From NCBI RefSeq assembly GCF_004352915.1, contig NZ_SJSY01000074.1, forward strand, positions 248,001 through 312,000: a stretch of DNA of 64,000 bases, given 5' to 3'. The first letter of the stretch is position 1. Each line of letters opens with the position of its first letter. The notes under the pieces are model-generated. The model saw only the letters and a program-made list of their open reading frames with translations, was not told the DNA's origin and made no database searches. Shown here piece by piece: positions 60,065 through 64,000 of this stretch. The translations under genes were made by a program, and so were the position numbers. The stretch is from Flavobacterium zhairuonense (GTDB taxonomy: Bacteria > Bacteroidota > Bacteroidia > Flavobacteriales > Flavobacteriaceae).

Positions 60065-60709
60065 ATGTCAATAAACAGTATTTTCCAATTTTTAGTGCCG
60101 AAAGACAAGAAATTCTTTCCACTTTTTGAAGAGGCTTCAAGCAATTTAATTGAATTAGCTTCTAACTTACACGAAGCTGTAAACCTTCCATTAAAAGAAA
60201 GAGAAATCCTTTTTCAAAAAATTGACGAATTAGAACAAAAAGGAGAAGACATTACACGTCAAACCAATTTGGAATTGAGCAGAAACTTCATTACTCCATT
60301 TGACAGGGAGGATATTCACACATTAATTACTTCTATTGATAACGTTGCTGATTATCTTCACGGTGCTGCAAGCCGTATGAGATTGTATCAAGTTGATAAG
60401 ATCACAAAATCAATCAGAAAAATGACAGAAATCAACCTTGAGGCTTGTCAAAACATTGACAGTGCTGTAAAAGAGTTGAGAAACTTGCAGAACTTTAAAA
60501 TCATTAAAGATGCTTGTGCCAGAATCAACAAACTGGAAAACAAATCTGATAATGTTTACAACAAAGCAGTTTTTGAAATCTTTGAAAACGAAACAGACGC
60601 TAAAAATATCATTAAATACAAAGAGGTATTATCTGTTTTAGAATCAGCAACAGATAAATGTAAGAGTGTTGCGAACATACTAGAATCTATTTCTGTAAAA
60701 CATTCTTAA
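60065..60709 (+). CDS. DUF47 (PhoU-like) protein, Pit accessory
   Basis: A 214-residue all-helical protein of the DUF47/PhoU-like family. PFDREDIHTLITSIDNVADYLHGAA is the conserved metal-binding helix, and a second similar helix contains INKLENKSDNVYNKAV. These proteins are encoded next to Pit transporters and are thought to gate or regulate them. It ends 25 bp before pit. Confidence 0.93.
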   Translation: MSINSIFQFLVPKDKKFFPLFEEASSNLIELASNLHEAVNLPLKEREILFQKIDELEQKGEDITRQTNLELSRNFITPFDREDIHTLITSIDNVADYLHGAASRMRLYQVDKITKSIRKMTEINLEACQNIDSAVKELRNLQNFKIIKDACARINKLENKSDNVYNKAVFEIFENETDAKNIIKYKEVLSVLESATDKCKSVANILESISVKHS

Positions 60710-60734
60710 TTTTTCAATCTGAAGTTATAATTTT

Positions 60735-62069
60735 ATGACGATACTTATATTAATTATAGTATTAGCTTTAATTTTTGATTACATCAATGGTTTTCATGAT
60801 GCGGCAAATGCTATAGCGACTGTTGTTGCTACAAAGGTCTTGACGCCTTTTCAGGCCGTTCTTTGGGCAGCATTTTTTAACTTCCTTGCTTATTGGGTTT
60901 TCGGATTTGGTGTGGCAGATACTGTTGCTAAAACAGCTCATACCATGGAAATCAATCTAGTAGTGATTCTTGCTGGAGTTATAGCGGCAATCTGTTGGAA
61001 TTTATTGACTTGGTGGTTAGGAATTCCTTCAAGTTCTTCACATACACTTATTGGAGGTTTTGCGGGAGCAGCGGTTGCGCATGCTATTGCAGTTCACGGA
61101 TTTTCAGGATATATTGGCGAAGATGGTACTACGCATTATTGGTATCAAATTGTAAGCTGGTATAAAGCGGGGAAAGATGGAGGAATGCCTTCTGGAGTTA
61201 TTATCATTATTGCTTTTATTGTTTTGGCGCCTTTATTAGGGGCTCTAGCATCATATTTAATATCAATTTGGTTGTTAAATGCTTCTCGTAAAAGTATTTG
61301 GCCAAAAATATTTACAGTAGGCTTGATGATTGCAACAATTTGGTTTGTTTATAGCCAAATGGTTCCTTACGACAAGATCGAAAAACCAAGATTTGATTCT
61401 CACTTCTGGAGCGTAGCTTTTGATGCTCATAATATTAAATGGTTTTTAGTAGCCTTTATTATATTAACAGTAAGCGGATTTTGTTTGATATTCAGTAGTC
61501 TAAATCTGCATCAGGCTGACGCTGCTTTGAAAAAAATGCAATTAATATCTTCTGCGGCATTTAGTTTAGGACACGGAGGAAATGACTCTCAAAAAGTAAT
61601 GGGTATTATTGCGGCAGCAGTGGCGGTTTATATCAATACAAACCCTGGTGTTCACATGGATTCTTGGTTAGACGTTGTATTGCCAAATGATGATTTGGGA
61701 ATTAAAGGTGTTATGCCAGGCTGGATTCCGTTAGCATGTTATTCTGCAATTGCGGCGGGAACTTTGAGTGGTGGATGGAAAATTGTAAAAACAATGGGTT
61801 CTAAAATCACAAAAGTAAGTTCGTTTGAAGGTGTTGCGGCTGAAACTGCAGGTGCTTTGACGCTTTACTTTACAGAACACTTAAAAATTCCAGTAAGTAC
61901 AACGCATACCATTACGGGATCTATCATTGGGGTTGGATTAACAAAACGTGTATCTGCCGTTAGATGGGGAGTAACTGTAAGTTTAATTTGGGCTTGGATT
62001 TTAACTATTCCTATTTCGGCTATATTAGCAGGTTTGGTTTACTTTATTTTAAGCGTATTTATTTCGTAA
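60735..62069 (+). CDS. pit: Low-affinity inorganic phosphate transporter (Pit family)
   Basis: A 444-residue PiT/PHO4 transporter that moves phosphate with protons or cations. The duplicated signature is clear: FDYINGFHDAANAIATVVATKVL and PSSSSHTLIGGFAGAAVAHA in the first half, FSLGHGGNDSQKVMGIIAAAV and VSTTHTITGSIIGVGLTK in the second. About ten membrane helices are visible. It forms an operon with the DUF47 gene. Confidence 0.95.
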   Translation: MTILILIIVLALIFDYINGFHDAANAIATVVATKVLTPFQAVLWAAFFNFLAYWVFGFGVADTVAKTAHTMEINLVVILAGVIAAICWNLLTWWLGIPSSSSHTLIGGFAGAAVAHAIAVHGFSGYIGEDGTTHYWYQIVSWYKAGKDGGMPSGVIIIIAFIVLAPLLGALASYLISIWLLNASRKSIWPKIFTVGLMIATIWFVYSQMVPYDKIEKPRFDSHFWSVAFDAHNIKWFLVAFIILTVSGFCLIFSSLNLHQADAALKKMQLISSAAFSLGHGGNDSQKVMGIIAAAVAVYINTNPGVHMDSWLDVVLPNDDLGIKGVMPGWIPLACYSAIAAGTLSGGWKIVKTMGSKITKVSSFEGVAAETAGALTLYFTEHLKIPVSTTHTITGSIIGVGLTKRVSAVRWGVTVSLIWAWILTIPISAILAGLVYFILSVFIS

Positions 62070-62112
62070 AACGATTATGGTAAAATGTACATTGCATTTT
62101 CCTTAAATATAA

Positions 62113-62142
62113 AAAGCCGATTTCAAATTTGAAATCGGCTTT
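62113..62142. terminator. Terminator of pit
   Basis: A perfect 30-nt palindrome (AAAGCCGATTTCAAA with TTTGAAATCGGCTTT). In RNA the middle forms the loop. The sequence nearly repeats at 63621-63659. Confidence 0.8.
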
Positions 62143-62183
62143 CTTTGTTTTTTGAAATATCTTTTTTAACAATCGAAAAATGA

Positions 62184-62191
62184 TATATTTG
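62184..62191 (+). promoter_or_regulatory. -7 promoter element of the SMI1/KNR4 gene
   Basis: TATATTTG is a perfect TAnnTTTG match, 21 bp before the start codon. Confidence 0.55.
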
Positions 62192-62212
62192 ATTTCAATT
62201 TAAAATCTGTTT

Positions 62213-63622
62213 ATGATAGATCAAAAAACTTTAGAGCAAATAGAAAGAATAAAAATAAAGCTTTTCTGGGCAAAAGAGATTGATAAGGATTTTGAAGTAT
62301 TTGCTGCAGACAGTCATGAATATTTTGTTGGAGAAACAATAAGTCCAGCTGTTATTTTGCAGTTTGAAAACGAATACTCAGTGTCTCTTCCGGAATGTTA
62401 TAAAGCATTTTTAATAAATATCGGTAATGGTGGAAAATCCCATCGTAAATCGGCTGCCGGTCCAGGTTATGGAATATTTCCCTTCGGAACAAACCTAGAG
62501 GAATTTGTTTATAGTAATCCAGAAAAATTTTTAAAACAAGATTGCATTATCTATCCTGAAATGAGTGATGATTTTTGGAAAGAGCTAAATAAAAAAATTG
62601 ACGAAGATGTTTCTGATAAGGATTTTGAGAATGAACTTGGGAAAATTTTCGGTGGTATTTTGCCTCTTGGAACAGAAGGATGTACGTACTATTATGGTCT
62701 TATTTTAAATGGAGAATTTAAAGGAAGGGTTGTCAATATTGATATAGACAGACGCAAGCCGTTTTTTGCTTTCGAATCTAGTTTTTTGGATTGGTATGAA
62801 CGCTGGTTGGATGAAATTACAGAAGGAAAGGGAGGTATTGATGCTAATTTATTTAATTATACATTAGGTGGAACTGTGGCTCATATTTTGAATGTGTATG
62901 GTGCCGCGGATGATGAAGGTGCTAAATTACAGTGTGTTTTTGCAATCTTAAAAAAGAAAAAGGTAGATTCCCAAACATTAGATATTTTGGAAAAAGAATA
63001 TGTTACAAGCGAAGGTTTGATTCAGAAAAAATTACTTCAAGTACTTACAAAGTTTGATTATAATCGCGCCTTTCCTTATTTGATCAATTTTGCTGAAAAA
63101 GATTTATTGAGTGTTTTTCAATTTATATTTTGGTACGCAAAAGATCGAAGTCTCGATTGGCTTGAATTTATTAAAGCCAATATTGAAAAAATAAATGATA
63201 AAGAAATATTTCAATTTTGCACATATTTACTAGTGGAAATGAAATTTGACTACGGATCAATTATTGTTCCTTTAGTGTTAAATGAAAATGAAGAAATAAG
63301 AAAACAGGCTTATTACTCACTCGGCCTTTTAGAAAATAAAAGCGATTATCTGGATACTTTTATACTGGGGTTAAAAGATGATTCTTATTGGGTTTTACAT
63401 GCTGCATTGCAGGCTTTGAACGGAATCAAAGACGAAAAACTCTTAGTTCATTATAAATTGATTGCGGAGAAGTTTCCTAAAGCGGAGGATTTTATTTTGA
63501 CTAATTTAAATCATAATCTGAAGATTTTTGAATTGTCTACTGGGGAATTAAAATCACTGGATTTGAACCAATATAAAATTCCTCAATCTGACAAAAAGAA
63601 ATGGTTTCAGTTTTGGAAATAA
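62213..63622 (+). CDS. SMI1/KNR4-domain protein with C-terminal HEAT-like repeats
   Basis: A 469-residue soluble protein. The N-terminal SMI1/KNR4 (SUKH) domain (about 35-205) contains LQFENEYSVSLPECYKAFLINIGNGG, YGIFPFG and VVNIDIDRRKPFF. The C-terminal half (about 260-450) is made of helical pairs like HEAT repeats (NEEIRKQAYYSLGLLENKSDYLDTFI). SUKH proteins often act as immunity proteins against toxins, but no toxin gene is adjacent, so that role is only possible. It has its own promoter and terminator. Confidence 0.82.
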   Translation: MIDQKTLEQIERIKIKLFWAKEIDKDFEVFAADSHEYFVGETISPAVILQFENEYSVSLPECYKAFLINIGNGGKSHRKSAAGPGYGIFPFGTNLEEFVYSNPEKFLKQDCIIYPEMSDDFWKELNKKIDEDVSDKDFENELGKIFGGILPLGTEGCTYYYGLILNGEFKGRVVNIDIDRRKPFFAFESSFLDWYERWLDEITEGKGGIDANLFNYTLGGTVAHILNVYGAADDEGAKLQCVFAILKKKKVDSQTLDILEKEYVTSEGLIQKKLLQVLTKFDYNRAFPYLINFAEKDLLSVFQFIFWYAKDRSLDWLEFIKANIEKINDKEIFQFCTYLLVEMKFDYGSIIVPLVLNENEEIRKQAYYSLGLLENKSDYLDTFILGLKDDSYWVLHAALQALNGIKDEKLLVHYKLIAEKFPKAEDFILTNLNHNLKIFELSTGELKSLDLNQYKIPQSDKKKWFQFWK

Positions 63623-63659
63623 AAAAGAGCCGTTTTCAAATTGAAATCGGCTCTTTTTT
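63621..63659. terminator. Bidirectional terminator between the SMI1/KNR4 and DUF421 genes
   Basis: AAAAAAGAGCCG (63621-63632) pairs with CGGCTCTTTTTT (63648-63659), with more pairing inside. Symmetric A- and T-runs serve both convergent genes. Confidence 0.85.
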
Positions 63660-63662
63660 GCA

Positions 63663-64000
63663 TTAGAAATTCTGCATATTCTTGCGATTGTGTTTTCTTT
63701 TGAAATGCGTTTGCTTTAGCTTTTTTTCATCTTCAGAAATAATGCTGATGGTTCCGTCGATTTCTAGCATTGCTAGTTTTACATTTTTAAAAAACTCGAT
63801 GCCGTGTTCTCTCATGGCTTCTTTTAGTTCTTCATCCGAAATATCTAGGCGGCTTAAGGCTTTGAAATCGAGTTTTCCGTCATGAATTAAAACTTCTGGT
63901 TTGTCTAGCAATATGTCGCCAAAAAGTTTGTATTTGTGTGTCAGTTTTTTGATTATGTAATTAATGATAAATAAGACCAAAGCGGCGATCAAACCGCCTG
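63663..64000 (-). CDS. DUF421 (YetF-like) membrane protein, partial
   Basis: The C-terminal part of a gene that runs past the window end; about 112 residues are visible. The end of a membrane segment (LIAALVLFIINYIIKK) is followed by the DUF421 cytoplasmic domain: GDILLDKPEVLIHDGKLDFKALSRLDIS, then EELKEAMREHGIEFFKNVKLAMLEIDGTISII. The last residues are a basic His/Lys/Arg tail. The family's function is not well defined. The start codon lies outside the window. Confidence 0.85.
   Translation of the reverse strand, partial: GGLIAALVLFIINYIIKKLTHKYKLFGDILLDKPEVLIHDGKLDFKALSRLDISDEELKEAMREHGIEFFKNVKLAMLEIDGTISIISEDEKKLKQTHFKRKHNRKNMQNF

Overview
The window looks like chromosomal DNA of a Flavobacterium-type Bacteroidetes. 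It is AT-rich, and promoter after promoter carries the Bacteroidetes -7 element TAnnTTTG. It also has a fused cbb3 oxidase subunit (CcoNO), DUF5606, Ala-Gln-type signal peptides and a T9SS-like C-terminus. Most genes are core housekeeping genes. I see no rRNA, tRNA, CRISPR array, transposase or integrase. What is accessory here is a set of palindromic intergenic repeats and a few small modules.

Layout. 0.1-9 kb: dapD, a PAS sensor, a ParE/RelE-type toxin-antitoxin pair, ruvX, mqo, a FUSC membrane protein, then def-DUF5606-mazG. 9-20 kb: a complete cbb3 cytochrome oxidase locus (Crp/Fnr regulator, ccoI, ccoS, ccoNO, ccoQ, ccoP, ccoG, ccoH, a SafE-like membrane protein and convergent hemN). 20-39 kb: two small unknown proteins, a DoxX protein, an acyl-CoA carboxylase beta subunit, lpxD, msrB, prfB with its programmed frameshift, threonine aldolase, ybaB, an S9 oligopeptidase, a cysteine-synthase-like enzyme, two paralogous secreted LamG-like proteins, yebC, an S41 protease and gcvT. 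39-50 kb: nnrD, a HipA-like kinase with DUF3037, a HutD-like protein, a GNAT, an S10 peptidase between two copies of one palindromic repeat, and an unusual pair of membrane FAD oxidase and Tat-type methyltransferase. 50-52.4 kb: a tight three-gene unit (ParA-like ATPase, RNxxxH/HEPN-motif protein, second HEPN-like protein). 52.6-58.2 kb: thrC-thrB-thrA on the minus strand, preceded by a short leader ORF. 58.5-64 kb: hutH, a DUF47/Pit phosphate uptake pair, a SMI1/KNR4 protein, and the start of a DUF421 gene that runs off the window.

Main regulatory results. (1) Four promoters (PAS gene, ccoI, ccoS and hemN) carry an Fnr-like TGAT-N4-ATCA box. In three of them its centre lies exactly 36.5 bp from the last base of the -7 element, and in the fourth 37.5 bp. 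This is the class II activator position, and a Crp/Fnr regulator is encoded inside the cluster. (2) A 33-residue ORF upstream of thrA contains the run TIISTTTTTT. This is a threonine/isoleucine leader peptide, so the thrABC operon is probably controlled by attenuation. (3) The ParA/HEPN unit at 50.4-52.4 kb is the best candidate for an undescribed, possibly defensive, system. (4) Several long palindromes (a 213-bp one between thrB and thrC, a 185-bp tandem duplication that copies a gene start, and twin elements flanking the S10 peptidase gene) point to a mobile or expanding non-coding repeat population.
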